64,000 nt of DNA, from contig JBEBRW010000028.1 of the NCBI GenBank assembly GCA_040394635.1, forward strand, positions 1 to 64,000, read 5' to 3'. This DNA comes from UBA5239 sp040394635. Its GTDB lineage: Bacteria > Verrucomicrobiota > Lentisphaeria > Victivallales > Victivallaceae. The notes beneath the pieces are model-generated. The model ran no database searches and was not told the DNA's origin. It was given only the letters and a program-made list of their open reading frames with translations. Of the stretch, positions 26,903 through 35,130 are shown in pieces; position 1 is the first letter of the stretch, and each line of letters opens with the position of its first letter. The position numbers were made by a program, and so were the translations under genes.

Positions 26903-27450
26903 TCTTTCCTTGCTCCGTTTTCGCTGATAAACTTCTGTTTAAGCGGATACTGCATGAACAAACGCAGGAATACGCTGAAAATAATCCCCACCAGCGTGGA
27001 GGAATACGCGATCAGCTTACTGATATCCGGGTTGAAGGTGATGACGATAAACGCCGACACCGTCCCGAACAAACCGAAATAAAGCGGCAGGTCGAGGAAA
27101 AGGTCGGCGTTTTCCAGTTTCTTCATCCGGACGGCAATGTTTTCGACGCTGAGCCGGAGGTTCCGGAACACCAGGAATGCCGAGATAAAGGCAAACGCCT
27201 GCAGCGTCATGACGAAAATCAGAATAAAGAAGGAAAGTTTGGCCGTGATCGCGGCAGCGTTGCGGGCGGTTTCCGCCGCGGCGGCATTGGCCGCACTGTT
27301 ACCGGGTTGGATTTCGGCCACGGCTCCGCCTTCGAACAGCGAACGGAAAAACTCATTGCTGTTGTAGAAGTAGAGCATCAGCAGTGCGATGATCACCGCG
27401 ACTCCGGCGTATACGGCAATCAAACCAATCAACTTTCCGAATTTATTCAT
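26899..27450 (-). CDS. MotA/TolQ/ExbB-like membrane protein
   Basis: A 183-residue protein with four predicted membrane helices (about 8-28, 68-95, 116-138, 146-166), the MotA layout. The third helix reads PLYFGLFGTVSAFIVITF, like the GLLGTVxGxxxxF signature of proton-channel proteins, and the fourth reads IAYSSTLVGIIFSVFLR. A short Ala/Asn-rich loop lies between helices 1 and 2. The ATG at 27450 is chosen over 27456 because AGGA is nine bases upstream of it. It ends in a 4-base overlap with the coiled-coil gene, its likely partner. It follows secDF by 12 bases. Confidence 0.75.
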   Translation of the reverse strand: MNKFGKLIGLIAVYAGVAVIIALLMLYFYNSNEFFRSLFEGGAVAEIQPGNSAANAAAAETARNAAAITAKLSFFILIFVMTLQAFAFISAFLVFRNLRLSVENIAVRMKKLENADLFLDLPLYFGLFGTVSAFIVITFNPDISKLIAYSSTLVGIIFSVFLRLFMQYPLKQKFISENGARKE

Positions 27451-27462
27451 GGTCATTTATCC

Positions 27463-30003
27463 TCAGACTTTTTGTATCTTCTTGTTGCCGTGCCACCAGG
27501 CGATCAGCGACGTACAGATGTAGAGCGACGAGAAGAAGCCCACCATAATACCGATCGCCATCATGAAGACGAAGTCGTTGATCGATACCCCGCCGAAGAA
27601 ATACATGGTTAACAGCACCAGCAGCGTGGTCCCGGAGGTCAGCACACTACGGCTCAGGGTCTGGTTGATACTGAGGTCGATCAGTTCCCAGAAGCCCGGA
27701 CGGGCGCCGTTATTGACGTTTTCACGGACACGGTCGAAAATAACGATGGTATTGTTGATCGAATACCCGATAATCGTCAGGATCGAAGCCACCACCGGCA
27801 GCGAAATCTGGCGTCCGCAAAGCAGGTAGATGCCGATACTGATGATCACGTCGTGAACCAGTCCGATCACCGCGGCAAACCCGTAGTTGAACTCGAACCG
27901 CAGCGCGATATAGATCATCATGCCGATAAAGGCGACGATACAGGCGATGACCGCCATTTTGGTGAACTGCAAGCCCACGAGACCGCCGACGGAGTTTTCC
28001 TGTGCGCCGGTGAAGCCGGCTTGCGGGAACTGTTTGGTCAGTACGTCGGCCAGCTTGGCGCTGGCCTGGGCCGCGTCGTCGGTAACGGTATCGCCGGTGG
28101 CAGGAACAATGATTTCGAGTTTCTTGTCGGCGCCGCCGGTTGTGGATTTATAAGCGATGCGGGCCTGTGAATAGCCGGCGTCGCTCAGGGCCTTTTCGAT
28201 ATCCTTCTGCGGGATCATGGTCTTGTATTCAAAGGTGATCTGCTGACCGCCGGTGAAGTCAATGCTGAACGTGGACATGCCGCGGTAACCGCAGACACCC
28301 AGGCTGGCAACGACCAATGCAACCGAAGCGATGAGCACGATTTTGCGGTAATCGACATACTTGAAGTTCGGCCGTTTGAAAAACTCCATCATGTGCAACT
28401 TCGTGAGCGGTTTGATCCGGTCCATGATGTCGAAGATCAACCGGGTCAGGAACAGCGCAGTGAACATGCTGGCGGCAATACCGAGGCACAGCGCCACGGC
28501 GAAACCCTTGATGGCCCCCGTACCGAAGTACATCAGAATCAGGCCGACGAAGAAGGTGGTCAAATTGGAGTCGAGAATTACCGTGAATGCCCGGCCATAA
28601 CCGGCCTCAATGGCGCCGCTGATGCTTCGCCCTGCGTTCAGTTCCTCTCGAATACGCTCATAAATAAGCACGTTGGCGTCGATCGACATCCCCATGGTCA
28701 GGATGATCCCGCCGATACCCGGCAGCGTCAGCGTCGAGTCAAAAGCTGCCATGGCCCCGAGCAGCACAATGAAGTTGCAGCCCAGCGCGATCGAGGCCAC
28801 GATCCCCGCCAGACGGTAATAAATCAGCATGAACAACGCGACCAGCCCGAGGGCGATGGCCCCGGTGACGACCCCCTGGCGGACGTTGTCCGCGCCCAGG
28901 GTCGGGTCGGTATCGAACATCCCGTCCACGCGGATCTGCAGCGGCAGGCTGCCGCTGGTCAGCGCGTTGGAAATATTCTGAACTTCTTCCTGCGAGAAAC
29001 GGCCGGTAATCGACGCGTTGCCGCCGATGATGGCGCCTTGAATAACCGGGGCGCAATAAAGCTTGTCGTCCAGCACGATCGCCAGGCGGCGGCCGATGTT
29101 TTTCGCGGTGATTTCACCAAACTGCTGCGCGCCCTGAGCATTGAAACGCAGCGAAATCATGCGCTGGTTGTACTCGTCGGTCTGCGGATGGGCCGAGGCT
29201 ACGCCTTTGCCGTCCATGACGGCGTTTTTCAGGTTCAGGAAGACATATTCCTTTTCGGTTTTCTGATTTCTGTCCACCGAAACCGCGGTCATCATCGTGT
29301 AGCCGAGCGGCGGGACGAAGTTGACGGGGTCGGCCATATACTGGCGGACCAGTTCGTCGTTATTGTCGGGCACGAGGCAGAAACGGAGCTTGGCGCTCAT
29401 TTTGATGAGTTCGAGCAGCTTGAGCTTTTCATCCTTGGTCACCACCGGTACGCGGAGGGAGATGAAGCGGCCGCCGGCCGGGGAAATTTCCGATTCGTAG
29501 ATTTTCTGGCCTTCCATACGGACGCGAAGAGTTTCGATGGCCTGGTCGCGATAGCGTTCGAAGTCATCGAGGGCGCTGATGGTTTCCTTTTTGCCGTCTT
29601 TGCCGATCACTTCCTGAGTTTCAGGAATCAGTTCGAGCAGGAATTCAACCCCGCCGTTAAGGTCGAGACCGAGGCGGATCGAGCTGCTGGATTTCTTGCG
29701 GACGAGACTGATCACGTCGCGGTTGTCCTGCAAATCCTGGCCGTTCACGAGGGCGGTCAGGTCCACATTCAGATTTTCAGCGGCTTCCAGCACGGCCTGC
29801 GAGGGATAAATGCTGTTATCGGCTTTCTGCCGGTTTTCCGCTTCATTGATTACTTTGTTCAATTCGGCATTCTGGGGATCTTTGGCCGCCGACCTCAGGG
29901 TCTGATAAAAATCACGCGGGGTCAGCGGATACATCGACAATCCGAAAACCGCCAACACCACGATCGCAATGACCAGACGCAGCACATACGGACGTTTATT
30001 CAT
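27463..30003 (-). CDS. secDF: SecD/SecF fusion protein of the preprotein translocase
   Basis: An 846-residue fusion of SecD and SecF, the proton-driven accessory complex that pulls secreted proteins out of the SecYEG channel. The SecD half has helix 1 (8-26), the P1 region with IRLGLDLNGGVEFLLEL, and five further helices including the GxxLTLPGIGGIILTMGMSID segment. The SecF half begins at about residue 545 with YRGMSTFSIDFTGGQQ and has its own six helices. Twelve membrane segments in all. It lies 31 bases behind yajC in the same direction. Confidence 0.95.
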   Translation of the reverse strand: MNKRPYVLRLVIAIVVLAVFGLSMYPLTPRDFYQTLRSAAKDPQNAELNKVINEAENRQKADNSIYPSQAVLEAAENLNVDLTALVNGQDLQDNRDVISLVRKKSSSSIRLGLDLNGGVEFLLELIPETQEVIGKDGKKETISALDDFERYRDQAIETLRVRMEGQKIYESEISPAGGRFISLRVPVVTKDEKLKLLELIKMSAKLRFCLVPDNNDELVRQYMADPVNFVPPLGYTMMTAVSVDRNQKTEKEYVFLNLKNAVMDGKGVASAHPQTDEYNQRMISLRFNAQGAQQFGEITAKNIGRRLAIVLDDKLYCAPVIQGAIIGGNASITGRFSQEEVQNISNALTSGSLPLQIRVDGMFDTDPTLGADNVRQGVVTGAIALGLVALFMLIYYRLAGIVASIALGCNFIVLLGAMAAFDSTLTLPGIGGIILTMGMSIDANVLIYERIREELNAGRSISGAIEAGYGRAFTVILDSNLTTFFVGLILMYFGTGAIKGFAVALCLGIAASMFTALFLTRLIFDIMDRIKPLTKLHMMEFFKRPNFKYVDYRKIVLIASVALVVASLGVCGYRGMSTFSIDFTGGQQITFEYKTMIPQKDIEKALSDAGYSQARIAYKSTTGGADKKLEIIVPATGDTVTDDAAQASAKLADVLTKQFPQAGFTGAQENSVGGLVGLQFTKMAVIACIVAFIGMMIYIALRFEFNYGFAAVIGLVHDVIISIGIYLLCGRQISLPVVASILTIIGYSINNTIVIFDRVRENVNNGARPGFWELIDLSINQTLSRSVLTSGTTLLVLLTMYFFGGVSINDFVFMMAIGIMVGFFSSLYICTSLIAWWHGNKKIQKV

Positions 30004-30034
30004 TTCTTATATTCTCTCCAATTAGTAATCCGTA

Positions 30035-30403
30035 TTATTTGCCTTTTTCCGGGGTTTCTTCTTTGCCCGGTCTGGCGTTGATGGCGCCCTTGGCCACTTC
30101 AACTCTGGTGTCTTTGGCGATTTCGACGAGGAAAGAATCGTCCTTGACTTCAACGATTTTGCCGTACAGTCCGCCGGCGATGACGACGTCCGAACCCTTC
30201 TGCAGTGCGTTGACCATTTCCTGATGGCGCTCGCGCTGCTTTTTCTGGCTGCGGCTGGTGATCCAGAACATGGCCACGATCATGACGATCAGCGGAACCC
30301 AGATTATCATCCCTTCAGCTCCGCCCTTCGGGGCATTTGCCGGTGCTGCGGGGGCAGGTGCGGGAGCGTCGGCCTGAGCCAGTACAATCGTGTGGTAAAG
30401 CAT
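30035..30403 (-). CDS. yajC: preprotein translocase subunit YajC
   Basis: A 122-residue small membrane subunit of the SecDF-YajC complex. An N-terminal Ala/Pro-rich segment precedes one membrane helix (about 32-50, MIIWVPLIVMIVAMFWI), then the conserved SQKKQRERHQEMVNALQKGSDV region and a beta domain (VVIAGGLYGKIVEV). AAAAGGAAAA lies just upstream of the ATG. It heads the long minus-strand run to ABC-F. Confidence 0.93.
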   Translation of the reverse strand: MLYHTIVLAQADAPAPAPAAPANAPKGGAEGMIIWVPLIVMIVAMFWITSRSQKKQRERHQEMVNALQKGSDVVIAGGLYGKIVEVKDDSFLVEIAKDTRVEVAKGAINARPGKEETPEKGK

Positions 30404-30540
30404 TTTCGTTTTCCTTTTATCTATAGTTTGTTAGTTATAACTCAACATATCAGAACAAAATACATCAAAAACGCCGAATAGCAAGCAAAAATTACAGTAA
30501 AATTCCGTATTTTCTGTGACCCGCCGTCCGTTCAGGCGAC

Positions 30541-30585
30541 AAGAAAAAGTACACCCGGAAAGTCGGATAAACTTCCCGGGTGTAC
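30541..30585 (-). terminator. rho-independent terminator after htpG
   Basis: On the minus strand a hairpin with a 10-bp stem (GTACACCCGG and its complement, 30549-30585) is followed by TTTTTCTT. It lies just beyond the htpG stop codon. Confidence 0.85.
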
Positions 30586-30606
30586 CTGGTTTGATGGATG
30601 TGGCCG

Positions 30607-32502
30607 TTATTTCAGGGCTTCGGTCATCAGCCCGGCGATGCGCTTGGTGAAGGTCAGCGGGTCGCTGATCGGGCTGCCTTCGGCCAGCAGCGACTGGTCG
30701 AGGAGCAGTTGCGCGTAGCCTTTCAGCTTCGGGTCGGCGGCGTCCTTGTCGTACAGCTTCTGCATGCCGGCCACCAGCGGATGATCCGGGTTCAGCTCGA
30801 GAATCCGCTTGGCGGACGGAATGTCCTGATTCATGGCGCGGTAGAGGCGCTCCATGTGCGCGCTCATGGCGTTCGGATCGCTGACGAGGCAGCAGGCGCT
30901 TTCGGTCAGGCGGGTGGAGAAACGCACTTCCTTGACGGAGGCGTCGAGCTCCTTCTGGATGAATTCAACCAGATTCTTGTGCGTCTTGGCGGCTTCGCCA
31001 ATGCGCTTGTCGGCGGCTTCTTTTTCGGTATCGTCGAGTTCGATTTCGCCCTGTGCCACGGACTTGAATTTCTTGCCTTCGAATTCGGTGGCGCCCTGCA
31101 TGATCCACTCGTCGATGGGGTCGGTCATGAAAAGCACATCCCAGCCTTTGCTGCGGAAAAATTCGAGGGCAGGGGAGCTCTCCACCGTCCTGCGGCTGTC
31201 GCCGGCGATGTAGTAAATCTCCTTCTGTTCCGGCGGCATGGCGGTCACGTATTCCTTGAGCGACATCAGGATGCCGGGCGCGGTATTCATCGACTCATAC
31301 ATGGCCAGTTCGCGGAGCTTGTCCTGGTTGGCGTAGTCGGTCTGGATGCCTTCCTTGAGGATGCGGCCGAATTCGCGGAAAAATTCCTGGTACTTGGCCG
31401 GCTCGCTCTCCTGCATTTTCTTGAGCTCGGAAAGGAGTTTGCGGACGACGTTTTTCTGAATCTTGTGAATCAGCGGATTTTCCTGCAGGATCTCGCGCGA
31501 GACGTTCAGCGGGAGGTCGCTGGAGTCGACCACGCCTTTCAGGAAGCGCAGGTAATCGGGGACCAGTTCCTTGCATTCGTCGCTGATGAATACGCGGCGG
31601 ACGTAGAGCTGGAGGCCCTTTTTCTGGAATTCCGGCATGAAAATGTTGAAATCGGATTTCTCCGGGATGTAAATCAGGGCGCGGAACTCGGTGGTACCCT
31701 CGGCGGTGAACTGGATCGATTTCATCGGCGCGCTGATCTGGTGGGTCAGGTGCGAGAAAAACGCCTTGTGCTCGGCTTCGGTGATTTCATCCGGGTTCTT
31801 CAGCCAGATCGCCTTCTGGGAGTTGATGACCTTGTCTTCGACGGTTTCGGTCTTGTCGTCATTGACTTTCTTGACCGGGAACTCGATCGGATAGGCGATA
31901 TAATCGGAGTATTTCTTGATGATGTCGGCCACTTTCCACTGTTCGAGGTACAGCTGGGCGTCTTCCTTGAGTTTGATGATGACGTCGGTACCGGGGGTGT
32001 CCTTGGTCGCGGCGCCGATTTCGTAGGACTCTTTGCCGTCGGAGGTCCAGCGGACGGCGGGCTCGTCGCCGCCGGCTTTTTTGGTGATCAGCGTGACGCT
32101 TTCGGAAACCATGAAGGCGGAGTAGAAACCGACGCCGAACTGGCCGATCAGCTCCGGGATGCCGCCTTTGTTGTCCTTGTTGTCCTCGAGCGCTTTCAGA
32201 AACGCCTTGGTGCCGGATTTGGCGATGGTACCGATGTTTTCGACGACTTCCGCCTCAGTCATACCGATGCCGTTGTCGGAAATGGTCAGTGTTTTGTTGT
32301 CCTTGTCGGCCACGATGCGGATTTTCCAGTCAAGCGCGAGCTCGGGCCGCATGACGGCTTCGAAGCGGGCTTTGTCGATGGCGTCGGCGGCGTTGGCCAC
32401 GAGTTCGCGGAGGAAAATATCCTTGTTCGAGTAGAGCGAATGGATCATCAGATCCAGCAGGTGCTGTACCTCTGTTTTGAACATCTGTTTTTTGTCTGCC
32501 AT
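30607..32502 (-). CDS. htpG: molecular chaperone HtpG (Hsp90)
   Basis: A 631-residue ATP-dependent chaperone of the Hsp90 family. The N-terminal ATP-binding domain has FLRELVANAADAIDKA (canonical: ELISNASDALDK), DNGIGM and GQFGVGFYS. The middle and C-terminal domains are complete and the length is normal. AAGGAG lies 12 bases upstream of the ATG, and a TATATA -10 preceded at 16 bases by TTGTTG lies about 30 bases upstream. It is a single gene between its terminator at 30541-30585 and the fur-like gene. Confidence 0.96.
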   Translation of the reverse strand: MADKKQMFKTEVQHLLDLMIHSLYSNKDIFLRELVANAADAIDKARFEAVMRPELALDWKIRIVADKDNKTLTISDNGIGMTEAEVVENIGTIAKSGTKAFLKALEDNKDNKGGIPELIGQFGVGFYSAFMVSESVTLITKKAGGDEPAVRWTSDGKESYEIGAATKDTPGTDVIIKLKEDAQLYLEQWKVADIIKKYSDYIAYPIEFPVKKVNDDKTETVEDKVINSQKAIWLKNPDEITEAEHKAFFSHLTHQISAPMKSIQFTAEGTTEFRALIYIPEKSDFNIFMPEFQKKGLQLYVRRVFISDECKELVPDYLRFLKGVVDSSDLPLNVSREILQENPLIHKIQKNVVRKLLSELKKMQESEPAKYQEFFREFGRILKEGIQTDYANQDKLRELAMYESMNTAPGILMSLKEYVTAMPPEQKEIYYIAGDSRRTVESSPALEFFRSKGWDVLFMTDPIDEWIMQGATEFEGKKFKSVAQGEIELDDTEKEAADKRIGEAAKTHKNLVEFIQKELDASVKEVRFSTRLTESACCLVSDPNAMSAHMERLYRAMNQDIPSAKRILELNPDHPLVAGMQKLYDKDAADPKLKGYAQLLLDQSLLAEGSPISDPLTFTKRIAGLMTEALK

Positions 32503-32550
32503 AATTTTTTGTCTCCTTGTTTTTGTTTATATAATTAACCTTAAAAAGTC

Positions 32551-32580
32551 AACAACAAAATCCCGGTATCGGGAACCGGG
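32551..32580 (-). terminator. weak terminator after the Fur-like gene
   Basis: On the minus strand CCCGGT-TCCCGAT-ACCGGG (6-bp stem, 32562-32580) is followed by ATTTTGTTGTT. Confidence 0.5.
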
Positions 32581-32611
32581 TATTGAAAAGCAAAAGTTGG
32601 ACCGGGCTTGA

Positions 32612-33043
32612 TCAGGCGTTGCAGTCTTCGCAATAGCCGCGCAGCTGGTAAACCCGGGAAGTGGGAGCGAATTTGTATTCTTTGCAGATACGGTTTTCCA
32701 TCCCTTCCAGGGCGGGGAGTTCGATGCGGGTCAAACGGCCGCAGCCGACGCAGAGCATGAATTCGGAATTATTGTTCAGGTTGCTTTCGAAAACGGTATC
32801 GCCTTCGCGCAGTCTGATCTCGGTGAGGAATCCGGCGTCGACAAACGTATAGATGTTGCGATACAGCGTCGAAGCGGCATGGACCATGTTCAGTTTTTTG
32901 GCTTTCTGATAAAGATCGACAATGCTGAATCTGCCTTCGATGTCTGAAATGAGTTCCAGAATGGATTCGCGTTCGACTGTATATCGTTTGTTACGGACTT
33001 TCAGATACCGGCGGAGGGCCTGCAATTGTTCTTCGTGATTCAT
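32612..33043 (-). CDS. Fur family regulator lacking the metal-sensing histidines
   Basis: A 143-residue Fur-like protein with the winged-helix recognition segment AASTLYRNIYTF (56-67) and the structural zinc cysteines C98/C101 and C138/C141. The regulatory histidines of Fur, Zur and PerR are gone: the HHHDHLIC region reads NNNSEFMLC, the C-terminal His region reads PTSRVYQLRG, and the helix-3 His is replaced in RFSIVDLY. Only two histidines exist in the whole protein (H3, H55). It should still fold and bind DNA but probably does not sense Fe, Zn or peroxide in the usual way. A strong promoter lies at 33080-33108. htpG is downstream. Confidence 0.85.
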   Translation of the reverse strand: MNHEEQLQALRRYLKVRNKRYTVERESILELISDIEGRFSIVDLYQKAKKLNMVHAASTLYRNIYTFVDAGFLTEIRLREGDTVFESNLNNNSEFMLCVGCGRLTRIELPALEGMENRICKEYKFAPTSRVYQLRGYCEDCNA

Positions 33044-33079
33044 AGCTCGTTCCTCTTGCTTGTTTATGTTCCAATGGGT

Positions 33080-33108
33080 AATATAACCGCAATGTTAAGG
33101 AAAATCAA
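33080..33108 (-). promoter_or_regulatory. sigma-70 promoter of the Fur-like gene
   Basis: Minus strand: -35 TTGATT (33108-33103), 17-base spacer, -10 TATATT (33085-33080). The surrounding region 33044-33230 is AT-rich and holds no gene. Confidence 0.65.
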
Positions 33109-33230
33109 TAACTAAATTGACATTTTTTGCAATAACCCGGCGAAAAAAAGTAAAAAAATCGAAAATATTATCAATTTAACATGTTCATGGAAAATCAGAA
33201 GATGAAAAAACTGAAAGTACAGTTCGGCTT

Positions 33231-34925
33231 TCAGCGCGGCGTCCAGTTCTGCAGATGAACTTTCTTCGCGTCGAACTTATCCTTCGGCTTTTCCACGCCG
33301 GTCGGGCGGCCGATCGAGATGACGCAGAGTGGGATGATCTCCGGCGGCAGGTTCAGCGTTTTCGTCACTATTGCCATGCGGTCCTTGAGCGGATAGAAAC
33401 CGAGCCAGACGGCGCCGAGCCCGGAGCCTTCGGCGGCCAGCAGGATATTCTGGGTCGCGGCGGAACAGTCTTCGATCCACATATCGGCGGCGGCGCCCTG
33501 CAGGAAATTCGCGGGATTGCCGCAGACGACGATGGCGGCGGGGGCCTTGCCCAGCGCCCGTGCGGTGGGAATGGTTGCGATGGCGTCGAGTTTCGCGCGG
33601 TCGGTGACGATGATGAATTCCCATGGACCGCGGTTGCCGGCGCTGGGGGCCGCGAACCCGGCCTTGACCAGCATGTTGAGTTCATCCATGGTGACTGGTT
33701 CGGAGGTGTAGGTACGGACGCTTTTGCGCTGGTGAATCACGGTCAGGACGTCGGGCTTGCCGCTTTCGGTGGCGGTCGCGGGTGCTGCAGGCTGAGTCTG
33801 CGGCAGCGGGCGGAGCAGCGCGATCACCACGACCACCAGCATGAGCAGAACTAAAAGGCGTTCATAAGTCATTTTTTTACCTTTGGTTTGAGGTTCAGGG
33901 TCACGTCGGGAAAAGAAATCCAGCGTCGCCCCGCAGGGGCAGAACCACTGGCACCATAAGCGCGGTTTGAAAAGCGAAGCCAGGATGAAAAGGACGGCGA
34001 GAATCGTCACCCACCAGCTCGCATGCAGCGAAAACACATGAAACGGTTCGTAGGGCCGGAAGCGGATGCCGCAGAGCAGCAGCAGAATCCCGGCGGCGGC
34101 CAGCGCCCGGCGGATGTACGGGCCATAACGGAACGTAGCGGTGACAGTTTTGATGCGACACTTCTTACCCAAATGCCCGGCGAGTTCCTGGGCGCAGCCG
34201 TAGGGGCAGACCGTGCTGCAGTAGAAGTTGCGCCGGGTGGTCAGGGCGAGCACGATGGTCAGCAGGAACAATGCCAGATTGATCGACAGCCGCCAGTTAA
34301 GCGGAGTGACGGCCAGCCAGCCCGCAATCTGGGCGAATGAGAGGTAGCTGCAGGCTGCGAAGCCCAGTACCAGCGTATTGACCGCGAGCAGCCAGAAACG
34401 CAGTTTGCCGCCCCGGCGGAGGAGGAAAAATGCCAGATTGCCGGCGAGCACTGCCAGCACCAGCAGGTCGGTCCAGTCGAATTTAATGGCCGAAATCCGG
34501 GCTTCGGGTTTGATGTTGGTGGCGAGCATCAGGCGCTTGCGCAGGGTTTCCTGAGCTGCGTTCGCGGAAAAAGTGGCTCCAGTTACTGCGTCGACCGGCA
34601 GCGACACGGCTTCCTGCGGCGTCCGGCCGAGGTATTTGGCGAAAATGTCCGCTTTCAGGATGTGCTCCCAGTGGTCGGGGTCCTCGAGGTTCTCCAAAAA
34701 ATCGATGGACTTGATTGTGCCGTTATCGGGATCGAGCGTGATTTGCGCCGGAGTCGCACCGTTGAACCCCACGATATCGTCGGCCGCGGGACTGGTCAGC
34801 AGCACATTGGGATCGGTCTCCAGCGGTTCTGTTCCGGCCGGGTTCCGGTAAGAGTAGGCAAGGCAGAAAATCAGGACCAGTCCCAGGGCAAAAAACAGTT
34901 TTCCGATTCGTTGCAAGATTTCCAT
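33231..34925 (-). CDS. FMN-binding / NapH-like Fe-S membrane / nitroreductase fusion protein
   Basis: A 564-residue three-part protein. After helix 1 (7-26) an FMN-binding domain carries the covalent flavinylation motif DAVTGAT (112-118, T118 the likely acceptor). A NapH/NosR-like membrane core follows with helices at about 151-170, 177-197, 212-230, 273-288, 303-320 and 355-372, and cysteine clusters C236/C240/C244 and C325/C329/C331. A nitroreductase domain fills about 392-564 (HQRKSVRTY, AAPSAGNRGPWEF). Counting helices from an inside N-terminus puts both flavin domains outside the cytoplasm and the Fe-S motifs inside. It should carry electrons across the membrane to an external substrate. 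The maturation enzyme ApbE is not in the window. Confidence 0.85.
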   Translation of the reverse strand: MEILQRIGKLFFALGLVLIFCLAYSYRNPAGTEPLETDPNVLLTSPAADDIVGFNGATPAQITLDPDNGTIKSIDFLENLEDPDHWEHILKADIFAKYLGRTPQEAVSLPVDAVTGATFSANAAQETLRKRLMLATNIKPEARISAIKFDWTDLLVLAVLAGNLAFFLLRRGGKLRFWLLAVNTLVLGFAACSYLSFAQIAGWLAVTPLNWRLSINLALFLLTIVLALTTRRNFYCSTVCPYGCAQELAGHLGKKCRIKTVTATFRYGPYIRRALAAAGILLLLCGIRFRPYEPFHVFSLHASWWVTILAVLFILASLFKPRLWCQWFCPCGATLDFFSRRDPEPQTKGKKMTYERLLVLLMLVVVVIALLRPLPQTQPAAPATATESGKPDVLTVIHQRKSVRTYTSEPVTMDELNMLVKAGFAAPSAGNRGPWEFIIVTDRAKLDAIATIPTARALGKAPAAIVVCGNPANFLQGAAADMWIEDCSAATQNILLAAEGSGLGAVWLGFYPLKDRMAIVTKTLNLPPEIIPLCVISIGRPTGVEKPKDKFDAKKVHLQNWTPR

Positions 34926-35036
34926 AAGGTATTACTACGCAAATTCCTTTCTCAAGAAGTATAATATATACCGGATTGGAAATTTTACAAGATTACCGGA
35001 CATGGATTCATTTTTCATTATTTTTTGTTTCCAGAG

Positions 35037-35064
35037 TTGACAATTGAAAATTCCGCTGTATAAT
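35037..35064 (+). promoter_or_regulatory. consensus sigma-70 promoter of the first LacI-family gene
   Basis: TTGACA (35037-35042), 16-base spacer, TATAAT (35059-35064): both hexamers match the consensus exactly. Confidence 0.85.
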
Positions 35065-35066
35065 AA

Positions 35067-35080
35067 TGCCAACGTTGGCA
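35067..35080 (+). promoter_or_regulatory. LacI-family operator 1
   Basis: Perfect 14-bp palindrome TGCCAACGTTGGCA beginning two bases after the -10 hexamer and covering the expected transcription start. Confidence 0.85.
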
Positions 35081-35113
35081 ATTGTTGATTGAGCAATGAA
35101 AATTTGGAAAATC

Positions 35114-35125
35114 GCCAACGTTGGC
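35114..35125 (+). promoter_or_regulatory. LacI-family operator 2
   Basis: Perfect 12-bp palindrome GCCAACGTTGGC, centre 46 bases from operator 1 and ending five bases before the start codon at 35131. Confidence 0.85.
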
Positions 35126-35130
35126 AAAGA

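Noticed and set aside
25244..27450. Zorya-type anti-phage system
   Set aside because: The MotA-like protein lacks the long ZorA tail, the partner lacks an OmpA domain, and no ZorC/D/E genes follow.
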